From Caulobacter mirabilis (GTDB taxonomy: Bacteria > Pseudomonadota > Alphaproteobacteria > Caulobacterales > Caulobacteraceae), in NCBI RefSeq assembly GCF_002749615.1, contig NZ_CP024201.1:496001-560000 (forward strand): a stretch of DNA of 64,000 bases, in the 5' to 3' direction. Below, one piece after another: positions 24,294-33,710 of this stretch (position 1 is its first letter; each line of letters opens with the position of its first letter). The notes under the pieces were generated by a model. That model ran no database searches, was not told the DNA's origin, and worked only from the letters and a program-made list of their open reading frames with translations. The position numbers and the translations under genes are program-made.

Positions 24294-26093
24294 ATGAACG
24301 CACCCGTGAAGACGCCCGCCGCCGCCGGTCTGCCCGAGTGGAGCCTCGCCGACCTCTATGCCGGACGGGACGACCCCCGGATCGAGCTGGACCTGGCCGA
24401 GGCGAAGAGGGCCAACGACGCCCTGGTCGAACTGGAGGGCGCGTTCGTCGCCAATCGCGACCAGCCGGCCACGCTGGCGGCGCTGATCGAAGAAGGGCTG
24501 GCGCTCTATGAGGCGGCCACCAACGGTCTCTGGGCCGTTGGCGCCTATGCGGCGCTGGCCGCTTCGACCGCCCGCGACGATTCCGCCTGGGCCAAGTTCG
24601 AGGCCGATCTGCGCGCCCGGTCGTCGCAGATCGCCGCCGAGAGCCTGTTCTTCACGCTCGAACTGAATGCTCTGGAGGACGAGGAGCTCGAGGCCGCCTT
24701 CGCCGCCCATGAGCCCCTGGCGCGCTGGCGGCCGTGGATCCGCCGCCTGCGCCTGAGCCGACCGCACGAGCTGTCGCCCGATCTGGAGCGGCTGCTGGTC
24801 GACCGCGCGCCAGCCGTGGCCAACTGGACCCGCCTCTATGACGAGACCCTGGCCAAGCTGACGGCGAAGGTCGGTCGCGAATACCTGACCCTGCCCGAGG
24901 CTCTGAACCGGCTGTCCGATCCGTCCGCGGCCAAGCGCAAGGCCGCGGCCGAAGGGCTGGCCGAGGCGCTGCACGACCGCGGTCCGACCCAGGCGCTGGT
25001 GATGAACACCCTGGCCTTCGAGAAGCAGGTCGAGGACCGCTGGCGGCAGTACGCCTATCCGGCCCAGTCGCGGCACATCGCCAACGAGGTCGACGCCGAG
25101 GCGGTCGAGGCCATGGCCGAGGCCGTGGTCGAGGGCTACGCCGCCACCAGCCATCGCTACTACGCCGCCAAGGCCCGGGCGATGGGCCGCAAGCAACTCG
25201 ACTACTGGGACCGCAACGCCCCGCTCGACGCCGCGGCGCCCAAGACCTACGACTGGGACGAAGCGCGCGGCGTCGTCCTGGAGAGCTTCAGCGCCCTGGC
25301 CCCGAAGTTCGCGACCGTGGCCGGGACCTTCTTCGACAAACCCTGGATCGACGCCCGCCCGCGCCCGGGCAAGCAGTCCGGCGCTTACAGCCATCCGGTC
25401 ACGGCGACCCGCCACCCCTACGTCTTCATGAACTACATGGGCGAGCGGCGGGATGTTCTGACCCTGGCGCACGAGCTGGGCCATGCGGTTCACCAGACCC
25501 TCTGCTCGCCGCTGGGCACGCTGCTGGCCGACACGCCGCTGACCCTGGCCGAGACCGCCTCGATCTTCGGCGAGGGGCTGGTGTTCGAGCGGCTGCTGGC
25601 CGAAGCCTCGCCCGCCGACCGCAAGGCGCTGCTGGCCGGCAAGATCGAGGACGGGCTCAACACCGTCGTCCGCCAGATCGCCTTCCACCGCTTCGAGACC
25701 CGTTTCCACGACCTGCGCGTCGACGGCGAGCTGTCGCCGGACCAGATCGGCGAACTGTGGCTGGAGGCCATGGGCGAGAGTCTGGGGCCGGCGATCAAGC
25801 TGAACGAGGGCTACGAGCACTACTGGGCCTACGTCAGCCACTTCGTGCACGCGCCCTTCTACGTCTACGCCTATGCGTTCGGGGACCTGCTGGTCCGCGC
25901 GCTCATGAACAAGCGCCGGGAGAACCCGGAGGCCTTCGCGCCGCTCTACGAGGAGCTGCTCGCGGCCGGCGGGACCAAGACCTACGTCGAGGCGCTGGCG
26001 CCGTTCGGCCTGGATCCGCGCGAGAAGGCGTTCTGGGCCGCCGGCGTCGCCGAGATCGCCAAGCTGGTCGAGGAGTTCGAGGCCCTGGTCTGA
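24294..26093 (+). CDS. pepF: Oligoendopeptidase F family (M3) zinc peptidase
   Basis: A 599-residue M3B peptidase. The zinc site is HELGH (LTLAHELGHAVHQTL, about residue 390), with the third ligand Glu in LAETASIFGE. The C-terminal half has the conserved Y-E-H-Y...SHFVHAPFYVYAYAFGDL. It hydrolyses short peptides in the cytoplasm. The start at 24294 (MNAPVKT) is preferred over ATG 24285. It is a monocistronic gene divergent from the TetR gene. Confidence 0.92.
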   Translation: MNAPVKTPAAAGLPEWSLADLYAGRDDPRIELDLAEAKRANDALVELEGAFVANRDQPATLAALIEEGLALYEAATNGLWAVGAYAALAASTARDDSAWAKFEADLRARSSQIAAESLFFTLELNALEDEELEAAFAAHEPLARWRPWIRRLRLSRPHELSPDLERLLVDRAPAVANWTRLYDETLAKLTAKVGREYLTLPEALNRLSDPSAAKRKAAAEGLAEALHDRGPTQALVMNTLAFEKQVEDRWRQYAYPAQSRHIANEVDAEAVEAMAEAVVEGYAATSHRYYAAKARAMGRKQLDYWDRNAPLDAAAPKTYDWDEARGVVLESFSALAPKFATVAGTFFDKPWIDARPRPGKQSGAYSHPVTATRHPYVFMNYMGERRDVLTLAHELGHAVHQTLCSPLGTLLADTPLTLAETASIFGEGLVFERLLAEASPADRKALLAGKIEDGLNTVVRQIAFHRFETRFHDLRVDGELSPDQIGELWLEAMGESLGPAIKLNEGYEHYWAYVSHFVHAPFYVYAYAFGDLLVRALMNKRRENPEAFAPLYEELLAAGGTKTYVEALAPFGLDPREKAFWAAGVAEIAKLVEEFEALV

Positions 26094-26101
26094 GTCCTCC
26101 A

Positions 26102-26252
26102 GGGACATGCTCCCGCAGGGTGCGTGTCCCCGGCCGCACCCAATGCCGGTCATCCCGGCGAAGGCCGGGACCCAGCTGCAGCCTCGGCGGGCGTCAACCC
26201 ATCGAAGCTCAGCCCCTTTACCTGGTCCCCGGCCTTCGCCGGGGTGACCGGA
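26102..26252. repeat. Composite intergenic repeats
   Basis: A 30-base hairpin unit (GGGACATGCTCCCGCAGGGTG.., 26102-26131), followed by two inverted copies of the CCCGGCGAAGGCCGGG family (26148-26172 and 26227-26252). This fills most of the gap between the peptidase and thioesterase genes. Confidence 0.75.
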
Positions 26253-26310
26253 TGGAGGGGCGCCCAAAGCCCGCTTCCCCCTCGTTCAAACGGTCGTTAG
26301 ACTTCGAGGC

Positions 26311-26787
26311 ATGTCCGACGATCTCACAGACGCCCAGGCGGGGCAGATACCGGCCGGCTACAAGCCGTTGAACTGGACGCGGGGCTTCGGCCGGCAGATC
26401 GGCCCGCTGTACGAGCGCTACCAGGGCGATGTCTGCTCGCTCGGTTTCCGCGTCGAGGAGCACCACACCAACGGTCTCGCCAACTGCCATGGCGGCATGC
26501 TGATGACGGTGGCCGACGTCGCCTGGGGGCGGGCCATCTCGGTGGCGCGCTCGCACTTCTGGGTCACCGTCCGGCTGACCTGCGACTTCCTCTCCGGCGC
26601 CAAGCTCGGCGAATGGGTCGAGGGCGATTCCGAAATCCTGGCCGAGGAAGACGACGTCTACACCGTGCGCGGCACGCTGCGCGCCGGCGACCGGGTGCTG
26701 ATGACCGGCACCGCCGTCTACAAGGTGATCGGCCCCCGCGAGCCGCGTCCCGGCGAGAAGGCCTATGTGGAGGCGGCCCGTGGCTGA
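26311..26787 (+). CDS. PaaI-type hotdog thioesterase
   Basis: A 158-residue hotdog-fold protein. The active-site region [22 protein letters not shown] has the conserved H-G-G and Asp. It probably hydrolyses acyl-CoA thioesters. Its stop overlaps the next gene (alpha/beta hydrolase) by 8 bases, so the two are translationally coupled. Confidence 0.87.
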   Translation: MSDDLTDAQAGQIPAGYKPLNWTRGFGRQIGPLYERYQGDVCSLGFRVEEHHTNGLANCHGGMLMTVADVAWGRAISVARSHFWVTVRLTCDFLSGAKLGEWVEGDSEILAEEDDVYTVRGTLRAGDRVLMTGTAVYKVIGPREPRPGEKAYVEAARG

Positions 26788-27715
26788 CGGTCAGGAACTG
26801 CCGTCGGAGATCGCCGCGCCGCTGGCCCGCTTCAAGGGCGAGAAGCCGGATGCGCCCGCCTGGTTCGACCACGCATTGGCGCAGCCGCCGGAACGCACGA
26901 CCTTCGCCTTCGAAGGCGCGGACATCGAGCAGCTGACCTGGGGCGACCGGGGCAAGCCCGGCCTGCTCCTGCTCCACGGCAACGGCGCCAGCGCCGACTG
27001 GTGGACCTTCATCGCGCCCTTCTTCGCGCAGGACTGGCGGGTGGCGGCCTTCAGCTGGAGCGGCATGGGCCGGTCCGATTGGCGCGACGGCTACAACGCC
27101 GACCAGTTCGCCCGCGAAGCCTTCGCCGCCGCAGAGGCCGCTGGCCTCTACGACAACGGCCGGCCGGTCTTCGTCGCCCACTCGTTCGGGGGCTTCCCGA
27201 CCATGCTGGCGGCCCAGAAGTACGGCGACCGGATGCGGGCGGCGGTGCTTGTCGACTCGGTGGTGCGGCCGCCGGAACGCGAGTGGCGCGGGCCGCCGCG
27301 GCGCGCCAACGCCAATCGCGTCTACCCGACCCTGGTCGAGGCGCTCGCCCGCTTCCGGCTGGCGCCGCCGCAGGGGTGCGAGAACCTCTACATCGCCGAC
27401 TGGATCGCCCGGAACGCGCTGAAGGAGGTCGAGGGCGGCTGGACCTGGCGGTTCGACCCCTTCATGTGGACCTCGTTCCAGATGGAGGATCGCGGCCCGC
27501 TGCTCAGCGGCGCGACCTGCCCCGTGGCGATGGTCTGGGGCGACCGGTCGGGGCTCGTGGACGAGGAGATCCTCGACTACATGCGCGGCCTGCTGCCGCC
27601 GGGGTCGCCACAGCTGGCCATTCCCGACGCCGATCATCACGTCATGATCGACCAGCCGCTGGCCTTCGTCGCCGCCCTGCGCGGTTTGCTCGCAGGCTGG
27701 TCGCTTGAGCCCTGA
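26780..27715 (+). CDS. Alpha/beta hydrolase
   Basis: A 311-residue alpha/beta hydrolase. The oxyanion-loop motif [14 protein letters not shown] is at about residue 62, the nucleophile elbow is VAHSFGGF (Ser) near residue 135, and a catalytic His is in [10 protein letters not shown] near the C-terminus. The Asp lies in [11 protein letters not shown]. It starts at GTG 26780, inside the thioesterase stop region. The substrate is unknown; its coupling to a thioesterase hints at acyl or ester turnover. Confidence 0.85.
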   Translation: MADGQELPSEIAAPLARFKGEKPDAPAWFDHALAQPPERTTFAFEGADIEQLTWGDRGKPGLLLLHGNGASADWWTFIAPFFAQDWRVAAFSWSGMGRSDWRDGYNADQFAREAFAAAEAAGLYDNGRPVFVAHSFGGFPTMLAAQKYGDRMRAAVLVDSVVRPPEREWRGPPRRANANRVYPTLVEALARFRLAPPQGCENLYIADWIARNALKEVEGGWTWRFDPFMWTSFQMEDRGPLLSGATCPVAMVWGDRSGLVDEEILDYMRGLLPPGSPQLAIPDADHHVMIDQPLAFVAALRGLLAGWSLEP

Positions 27716-27764
27716 GGCGTGGCGTTGTAAACGCCCCGCGCAACGAGATTTCACGGACTGGACA

Positions 27765-27995
27765 ATGGCTTCCGATTATCACCGCGGCGAAATGGACATC
27801 TCCGAGCAGGTCGCCACCTACGACGGCTTCATGCTCATGACCAAGTGGGGCTCGCTGGCCATCGCCGTGGCCGTGCTGATGCCGACGCTGTGGTTCTGCA
27901 CCAACGCCGGCTTCTTCGGCGGTTTGGCGGGCGGCGTCGTCACGGCGGTCGTCGGCATCCTGCTTCTGCGCGACAAGAAGCCCGCGGAACACTAG
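27765..27995 (+). CDS. aa3-type cytochrome c oxidase subunit IV
   Basis: A 76-residue protein matching the bacterial COX subunit IV family: DYHRGEMDISEQVATYDGFM, then TKWGSLAIAVAVLMPTLWF and a second helix GLAGGVVTAVVGILLL. The subunit is a small two-helix accessory of the aa3 terminal oxidase. It is not next to other oxidase genes here. The start at 27765 (MASDYHRG) is clear; a longer frame from 27705 reads through the leader. Confidence 0.9.
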   Translation: MASDYHRGEMDISEQVATYDGFMLMTKWGSLAIAVAVLMPTLWFCTNAGFFGGLAGGVVTAVVGILLLRDKKPAEH

Positions 27996-28007
27996 CCTTC
28001 CGCTAGG

Positions 28008-28047
28008 GATGCTGCATCGCGGGAATAATCTTCCGCGACGCAGCATC
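28008..28047 (+). promoter_or_regulatory. Strong hairpin before the pnt operon
   Basis: GATGCTGCATCGCGG and CCGCGACGCAGCATC form a 15-base stem with one mismatch around a 10-base loop, between the oxidase subunit and pntAA. There is no T-run. It may be a terminator or a leader element. Confidence 0.55.
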
Positions 28048-28130
28048 GATGGGCTCGACAAGGGGCAAGATCATCCCCTAAACAAGCTCCCAAGGACGCG
28101 ACAGGCAAACTGCGTCCAGAGGGGAGCAGC

Positions 28131-29504
28131 ATGGCAGTCGTCGCCGTCACCAGGGAACGCCGGGCCGGTGAAACGCGGGTCGCCGCGACGCCCGAGACGG
28201 TGAAGAAGCTGATCGGTCAGGGCTTCGCCGTGACCGTCGAGTCGGGAGCCGGCGTGACCGCCGCCATTCCCGACGCCGAATACGCCGCCGCCGGCGCCAC
28301 CGTCGCCAAGACGCTGAAGGACGCCCTGGCCAAGGCCGACGTCCTGTTCAAGGTCCGCGGCCCCGAGGCCGAGGAGCTGGCGGCGCTGAAGCCGGGCGCC
28401 TACGTCCTGGCCACGCTCAATCCCTACAATGAACGCGCCACGCTCGAGGGCCTGGCCAAGGCCAAGGCCGGCGCCTTCGCTATGGAGTTCGTGCCGCGGA
28501 TCACCCGCGCGCAGGTCATGGACGTGCTGTCGTCCCAGGCCAACCTGGCCGGCTACCGCGCCGTGATCGAGGCCTCGGAGGCCTATGGCAAGGCCCTGCC
28601 GATGATGATGACCGCCGCCGGCACCGTCGCCGCGGCCAAGGTCTTCATCATGGGCGTCGGGGTCGCCGGCCTGCAGGCCATCGCCACCGCCCGCCGGCTG
28701 GGCGCGGTCGTGACCGCCACCGACGTCCGCCCGGCCACCAAGGAACAGGTCGAGTCCCTGGGCGCCAAGTTCCTCGCCGTCGAGGATGAGGAGTTCAAGA
28801 ACGCCCAGACGGCCGGCGGCTACGCCAAGGAGATGTCGGCGGAGTACCAGGCCAAGCAGGCCGAGCTGCTCTCCAGCCATATCGCCAAGCAGGACATCGT
28901 CATCACCACGGCCCTGATCCCGGGGCGCCCGGCGCCCAAGCTGGTCAGCGCCGAGCAGGTGGCCTCGATGAAGCCGGGCTCGGTGATCGTCGACCTGGCC
29001 GTCGAACAGGGCGGCAACGTCGTCGGCGCCAAGCTGGGCGAGGTCGCCGAGACCGCGAACGGCGTGAAGATTCTCGGCCGGCCGAACCTGCCCGGCCGCA
29101 TCGCCGCCGATGCTTCGGCCCTCTACGCCCGCAACCTGCTCGCCTTCGCCGGCCTGCTGCTGGACAAGGACGGCAAGCTGGCTCCGGACTTCGAGGACGA
29201 GATCCTCAAGGCCGCGCTGGTCACCAAGGACGGCGCGATCGTCCACGAGCAGCTGAAGACCGCCCCGGCCGCGACGCCGAAGGCCGCGCCCGCGGCCAAG
29301 GCGGCTCCGGCGGCCAAGCCTGCCGCCGCCAAGAAGCCGGCTGCTCCCAAGGCGCCGGCTGCGAAGACCGCGCCGGCCAAGGCCGCTGCTCCGAAGGCGG
29401 CCGCCCAGAAATCCGCTGCTCCGAAACCCGCCGCCAAGGCGCCCGCCAAACCCAAGGCCGCCGCGGCCAAGCCCGCCGCCAAGCCGGCTCCGAAGAAGAA
29501 GTAG
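28131..29504 (+). CDS. pntAA: NAD(P) transhydrogenase subunit alpha part 1
   Basis: A 457-residue transhydrogenase dI domain (NAD(H)-binding). It has [24 protein letters not shown] at the start, [30 protein letters not shown] for the nucleotide, and [14 protein letters not shown]. After about residue 375 a roughly 80-residue tail of Ala, Lys and Pro follows. Such a long tail is unusual for this subunit and may be a flexible, positively charged linker or anchor. It forms with pntAB and pntB the split membrane complex that couples NADPH formation to proton entry. The gaps to the next genes are 11 and 24 bases. Confidence 0.93.
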   Translation: MAVVAVTRERRAGETRVAATPETVKKLIGQGFAVTVESGAGVTAAIPDAEYAAAGATVAKTLKDALAKADVLFKVRGPEAEELAALKPGAYVLATLNPYNERATLEGLAKAKAGAFAMEFVPRITRAQVMDVLSSQANLAGYRAVIEASEAYGKALPMMMTAAGTVAAAKVFIMGVGVAGLQAIATARRLGAVVTATDVRPATKEQVESLGAKFLAVEDEEFKNAQTAGGYAKEMSAEYQAKQAELLSSHIAKQDIVITTALIPGRPAPKLVSAEQVASMKPGSVIVDLAVEQGGNVVGAKLGEVAETANGVKILGRPNLPGRIAADASALYARNLLAFAGLLLDKDGKLAPDFEDEILKAALVTKDGAIVHEQLKTAPAATPKAAPAAKAAPAAKPAAAKKPAAPKAPAAKTAPAKAAAPKAAAQKSAAPKPAAKAPAKPKAAAAKPAAKPAPKKK

Positions 29505-29515
29505 AGGTCGCAGAC

Positions 29516-29857
29516 ATGGACGCCGTCGATCCCACCGTCTTCCGTCTGGCCATCTTCGTGCTGGCGATCTTCGTCGGCTACTACGTGGTCTGGAGCGTTA
29601 CGCCCGCCCTGCACACCCCGCTGATGGCCGTCACCAACGCCATCTCCTCGGTGATCATCGTGGGCGCCCTGCTGGCCGCAGCCGCGCACGGCGCGGGCGG
29701 CGCCGAGCCGACGACCAACGTCTGGATCTCGAAGGGGGCCGGCGCGCTCGCCGCCGCCTTCGCCGCCGTGAACATCTTCGGCGGCTTCCTGGTCACCCAG
29801 CGCATGCTGGCCATGTACAAGAAGAAAGAGCCCGCCAAGGGCAAGAGCGGCCACTAG
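29516..29857 (+). CDS. pntAB: NAD(P) transhydrogenase subunit alpha part 2
   Basis: A 113-residue membrane protein with about three to four helices, matching the alpha-2 subunit of split transhydrogenases: [34 protein letters not shown] and [19 protein letters not shown]. It forms the proton-translocating dII together with PntB. It sits second in the operon. Confidence 0.93.
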   Translation: MDAVDPTVFRLAIFVLAIFVGYYVVWSVTPALHTPLMAVTNAISSVIIVGALLAAAAHGAGGAEPTTNVWISKGAGALAAAFAAVNIFGGFLVTQRMLAMYKKKEPAKGKSGH

Positions 29858-29881
29858 AGCGCGCCTGGGGGAACTGAAGCC

Positions 29882-31300
29882 ATGAACGCCAACATCGCCG
29901 CGCTCGCCTACATCGTCTCCGGCATCCTGTTCATCCTGGCGCTGCGCGGGCTGTCCAGCCCGACGACCAGTCAGGCGGGCAACCGCTACGGCATGATCGG
30001 CATGGCCATCGCCGTCGGCGTGACCCTGGCCACCCTGTGGGGCCAGGGCGTGCTGGACGCCGTGACCCTGGCCCTGATCGCCGGCGGCGTCGCCATCGGC
30101 GGCATCGTCGGGGCGGTCATCGCCCGCCGGGTCGCCATGACCTCGATGCCGCAGCTGGTCGCCGCCTTCCACAGCCTGGTCGGCATGGCCGCCTGTCTCG
30201 TGGCGGTGGCCGCCATCTACACGCCCGAGGCCTACGGCATCGCCGAGCCGAACGGGCACGTCCACCTGCAGTCGCTCATCGAGCTGGCCATCGGCCTGGC
30301 CATCGGCGCGGTGACCTTCACCGGTTCGGTGATCGCCTTCGCCAAGCTGAACGGCAACATGTCGGGCGCGCCGATCCTGCTGCCCGCCCGCCACCTGCTG
30401 AACATCCTGATCGCCGCCGCCATCGTGGCCCTGGTGGTCGTGCTGGTGGTCAGCGGCGGCGAGGCCAAGTGGGCCTTCTGGGGCATCTTCGCCCTGAGCC
30501 TGCTGATCGGGGTCACCCTGATCATCCCGATCGGCGGGGCGGACATGCCGGTCGTGGTGTCGATGCTCAACAGCTACTCCGGCTGGGCGGCAGCGGCGCT
30601 GGGCTTCACCCTGCAGAACGTCACCCTGATCATCACCGGCGCGCTGGTCGGCTCGTCGGGCGCCATCCTCAGCTACATCATGTGCAAGGGGATGAACCGC
30701 AGCTTCATCTCGGTGATCCTGGGCGGCTTCGGCGCCGACGACGCGGCCGCGGCCGGCGGCGGCAAGGTCGAGACCCGTCCCGTGAAGCAGGGCAGCGCCG
30801 ACGACGCGGCCTTCATCATGAAGAACGCCAGCAAGGTGATCATCGTCCCGGGCTACGGCATGGCCGTCTCCCAGGCCCAGCACGCCCTGCGCGAGATGGC
30901 CGACAAGCTGAAGGAGGAGGGCGTCGAGGTGAAGTACGCCATCCACCCCGTCGCCGGCCGGATGCCGGGCCACATGAACGTGCTGCTGGCCGAAGCGAAC
31001 GTCCCCTACGACGAAGTCTTCGAGCTGGAGGACATCAACAGCGAGTTCTCGACCGCCGACGTGGCCTTCGTGATCGGCGCCAACGACGTCACCAACCCGG
31101 CGGCCAAGACCGACCCGACCAGCGCCATCTTCGGCATGCCGATCCTGGACGTCGAGAAGGCCCGCACCGTCCTGTTCGTGAAGCGCGGCATGGCCAGCGG
31201 CTACGCCGGCGTCGAGAACGAGCTCTTCTTCCGCGACAACACCATGATGCTGTTCGCCGACGCCAAGAAGATGGTCGAAGGGATCGTGAAGGGGCTCTAG
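29882..31300 (+). CDS. pntB: NAD(P) transhydrogenase subunit beta
   Basis: A 472-residue subunit with about nine membrane helices followed by the cytoplasmic NADP(H)-binding dIII (VIIVPGYGMAVSQAQHALREM, NVLLAEANVPYDEV, FVIGANDVTNPAAKTDPTSAI). The dIII block is fully conserved. It is the last gene of the operon. A stem-loop and a lipoprotein gene follow. Confidence 0.95.
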   Translation: MNANIAALAYIVSGILFILALRGLSSPTTSQAGNRYGMIGMAIAVGVTLATLWGQGVLDAVTLALIAGGVAIGGIVGAVIARRVAMTSMPQLVAAFHSLVGMAACLVAVAAIYTPEAYGIAEPNGHVHLQSLIELAIGLAIGAVTFTGSVIAFAKLNGNMSGAPILLPARHLLNILIAAAIVALVVVLVVSGGEAKWAFWGIFALSLLIGVTLIIPIGGADMPVVVSMLNSYSGWAAAALGFTLQNVTLIITGALVGSSGAILSYIMCKGMNRSFISVILGGFGADDAAAAGGGKVETRPVKQGSADDAAFIMKNASKVIIVPGYGMAVSQAQHALREMADKLKEEGVEVKYAIHPVAGRMPGHMNVLLAEANVPYDEVFELEDINSEFSTADVAFVIGANDVTNPAAKTDPTSAIFGMPILDVEKARTVLFVKRGMASGYAGVENELFFRDNTMMLFADAKKMVEGIVKGL

Positions 31301-31326
31301 ACCCAGGTCTGCGTCAGCGCTTGAAT

Positions 31327-31352
31327 GCCTCCGAGACGGTCTTCTCGGAGGC
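31327..31352 (+). promoter_or_regulatory. Hairpin enclosing the lipoprotein RBS
   Basis: GCCTCCGAGA-CGGTCT-TCTCGGAGGC forms a perfect 10-bp stem. Its 3' arm contains GGAGG, the only ribosome site of the ATG at 31357. It may also act as a terminator of the pnt operon. Confidence 0.55.
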
Positions 31353-31356
31353 GACC

Positions 31357-31641
31357 ATGCGAGCACAGGCGTTTGGACGATATGGGCTGTTTGCGCTGGC
31401 CGCCCTTTCGGTTCTCGCTCTGACGGCTTGCGCGGCCCAGCCGCCCGGGACGCCGGGGACGCCCGCCTTCTGGGCCGGCCTGGGACATGGTCTGATCGCC
31501 CCGATCGCCTTCGTCGTGAGTCTGTTCAACGACGATGTGCGGATGTACGCCTTTCCGAACGCTGGGCGGTGGTACGATTTCGGCTTCCTGATCGGCTTGT
31601 CGTTCTGGGGAGGCGGCGGCGCCGCCGCCGCAAAACGCTGA
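31357..31641 (+). CDS. Small lipoprotein, YkgB-like hydrophobic
   Basis: A 94-residue protein with a signal peptide ending in a lipobox (VLALTAC). The mature part has two hydrophobic stretches (HGLIAPIAFVVSLFND and FGFLIGLSFWGGGG) with MYAFPNAGRWYDFG between them. I do not recognise a named function. The ATG at 31357 has its ribosome site in a hairpin arm. DUF1801 follows 12 bases downstream. Confidence 0.7.
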   Translation: MRAQAFGRYGLFALAALSVLALTACAAQPPGTPGTPAFWAGLGHGLIAPIAFVVSLFNDDVRMYAFPNAGRWYDFGFLIGLSFWGGGGAAAAKR

Positions 31642-31653
31642 CAGGAAAGCGCC

Positions 31654-32061
31654 ATGGCCTCCGAACCCAAGACCAAGCCCACCGACGCCTCCGTCGCGGA
31701 CTTCCTCGAGGCTGTGCCCCACCCCGGCCGGCGCGAGGACGGCAAGGTCATCGCGGCGATGCTGACCGAGGTCACCGGCGAACAGCCGGTCATGTGGGGG
31801 CCGAGCATCGTCGGCTACGGCCGCTATCGCGGCGCCACCGGCGACTGGCCGCGCATCGGCTTCTCGCCGCGCAAGGGCAACATGGTATTGTACGTGCTGA
31901 CCGGCGTCGCCGAGGAGGCAGACCTGCTCGACCGGCTGGGGCCGCACAAGACCGGCAAGGCCTGCCTCTACATCAACCGCCTGGCGGACGTGGATGTCGG
32001 CGTCCTCCGCCGGATGGCCGAGCTGTGCCTGTCGATCATGAAGGACAGATATCCCGCCTGA
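31654..32061 (+). CDS. DUF1801 domain protein
   Basis: A 135-residue DUF1801 protein: SVADFLEAVPHPGRREDGKVIAAML, then MWGPSIVGYGRY and ARIGFSPRKGNMVLYV, ending in HKTGKACLYINRL. Family members are cytoplasmic with an uncertain role. It is probably co-transcribed with the preceding lipoprotein gene. Confidence 0.85.
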   Translation: MASEPKTKPTDASVADFLEAVPHPGRREDGKVIAAMLTEVTGEQPVMWGPSIVGYGRYRGATGDWPRIGFSPRKGNMVLYVLTGVAEEADLLDRLGPHKTGKACLYINRLADVDVGVLRRMAELCLSIMKDRYPA

Positions 32062-32159
32062 GCTCTCGGCGTCGCGGAACGGGAATCTCAAAGGATAGGC
32101 TTCCGCGCGCCCAGTTCTGCAGAATCCTCGGGGTTGAATCTCAGGGCCTGACGGAATAC

Positions 32160-33257
32160 ATGGCGGCCTCTCCTGGACATATTGTGGCCAGGAAGGGCCA
32201 GCATATCGAGGCCCCAGTTCACCCGATGAACGTCGAAGCTGGTGCGTCAGACCTCGTCGCGCCGTGCGTAAAGCTCGACAAAACAGTACGAGGCCGGCCG
32301 TTGCTCAACCAGTTGCTTACCCGCGAGAGTCGTTTGCCGCCCCTGTTGGGGACCGGACTCGCGGCCGTCCTCATGGGCGGCGTGGCGTTCGCCACCGCCC
32401 AGGCCAGCCTGCCCTCGCAACGGGAGCGTATGGCGGCGCCGATGGTTCCCGCCGTCGCCCCGCCGCTGCCGGAAGCCCGGGGGCATATCGCCCAGGCCCA
32501 GCCGGAGTTCGTCTTCGCCTCGCCCCTGTCCGGCTTCGCGGTCAATTCGCCGTTCGGCATGCGCAAGATGCCCTGGGAAGAAGGCGGCCGCCTGCATGAG
32601 GGCGTGGACATCGCCGCGCCGTCCGGAACGCCGGTGCGTGTGACCCTGCCGGGCACGGTGCTGCGTGTCGGCGTCGACGGCGGCTACGGAAAGTTCATCG
32701 AGGTCGCCCACGCTGGCGGCCTCACCTCGCTCTACGGTCATCTCGGCCGCCACGCCAAGCTGAAGGCCGGCGCCGCCGTGCCGGCGGGGACGGTGGTCGG
32801 CTACGTCGGCTCCTCGGGTCGGTCGACCGGCTCACATCTGCATTTCGAGATCCGCGACGGCGATCGCCCGCTGAATCCGACCCTGTTCATGGGGCGGGCC
32901 TTCATGACCGAGGCCGACCTGCCGCTGTCGGCGGCGGCGAGGGTCTCGGGCCGCGTCCGGGTCGCCCAGGTCGCCAACTGGCCGGCCCGTGCGACGCGCC
33001 GCGAACAGGTCTCCGACACCGCCAATACGCGGGGATCGGCGCAGCTGCTCACGCGCGTCAGCGCCGACGGCCGCGTTCACGCCGTCATCCGCCCGCCCGC
33101 AGACTACGCCAGGCCCGCCGCGGCCGAGGCCTCGGTCAATGCGGCCGCGCCGGCGCCGATCCTGATCAAGCCCGCCGCGCCGGCCCCGGCGCCGAAGCCT
33201 CAGCCGAAGCCTCAGCCCGCCGGCGACGACGCCATCTCGACCGCCTCGGCCGGTTAG
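32160..33257 (+). CDS. M23 family peptidoglycan peptidase
   Basis: About 365 residues. One membrane segment or uncleaved signal (GTGLAAVLMGGVAFATAQA) precedes an M23/LytM domain with zinc and catalytic residues in GRLHEGVDIAAPSG, GHLGRHAKL and STGSHLHFEI. A Pro/Ala-rich tail follows. It cleaves peptide cross-links or serves as an amidase activator in the periplasm. The start is uncertain: ATG 32160 or ATG 32226 (MNVEAG). All four key zinc/catalytic residues seem present, so it is probably active. Confidence 0.88.
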   Translation: MAASPGHIVARKGQHIEAPVHPMNVEAGASDLVAPCVKLDKTVRGRPLLNQLLTRESRLPPLLGTGLAAVLMGGVAFATAQASLPSQRERMAAPMVPAVAPPLPEARGHIAQAQPEFVFASPLSGFAVNSPFGMRKMPWEEGGRLHEGVDIAAPSGTPVRVTLPGTVLRVGVDGGYGKFIEVAHAGGLTSLYGHLGRHAKLKAGAAVPAGTVVGYVGSSGRSTGSHLHFEIRDGDRPLNPTLFMGRAFMTEADLPLSAAARVSGRVRVAQVANWPARATRREQVSDTANTRGSAQLLTRVSADGRVHAVIRPPADYARPAAAEASVNAAAPAPILIKPAAPAPAPKPQPKPQPAGDDAISTASAG

Positions 33258-33655
33258 GCCGTCTTCGCGCCGAAGAGCCGATCGGCCAGCCAGGCCCCGC
33301 CGAGCACAACCACGATCGCGGCGGCGACGAACCAGGCCGGATGCGGGATCATGACCAGGGTCGCGGCCGACGCCGCGGCCACGACCGCCGCGGCGATCCC
33401 GCCGGCCAGACGCCGCCGCCGCGAGACCAGCAAGGCCGCGGCCGAGGCGGTGAAGGTTCCCAGTCCCCAGGCGACCAGAACCGCGACAAGGGCGCCGATC
33501 GGCAGGGTCGGGATCAGGGCCTTGACCGCTTCCCGGTCGGACGGGTCCAGGCCCGGGGGCGGCGGAAAGATCTGATGGCCGATCAATTCGGCGACCATCA
33601 CGACGGCGAAGCCGGCGACGACGCCGACGATCACGCCCAGAACCAGACGAAGCAT
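33254..33655 (-). CDS. Small membrane protein of unknown function
   Basis: A 133-residue protein with about four membrane helices (LVLGVIVGVVAGFAVVMVAELIG, IGALVAVLVAWGLGTFTA, LAGGIAAAVVAAASAATLV, and WFVAAAIVVVLGGAWLA). A PPPPGLDPSDREAVKALIPTL loop follows the first helix. No family is recognised. I take ATG 33655 because the frame begins with a membrane helix; ATG 33691 would add a short hydrophilic leader. It converges on the M23 gene (stop overlap) and is divergent from the hydrolase at 33711. Confidence 0.7.
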   Translation of the reverse strand: MLRLVLGVIVGVVAGFAVVMVAELIGHQIFPPPPGLDPSDREAVKALIPTLPIGALVAVLVAWGLGTFTASAAALLVSRRRRLAGGIAAAVVAAASAATLVMIPHPAWFVAAAIVVVLGGAWLADRLFGAKTA

Positions 33656-33710
33656 CGCTTGGGCCTCCGCATGCTCTTTTCGTTCGCCCAAGGTTCACTA
33701 GATTGGCGGG

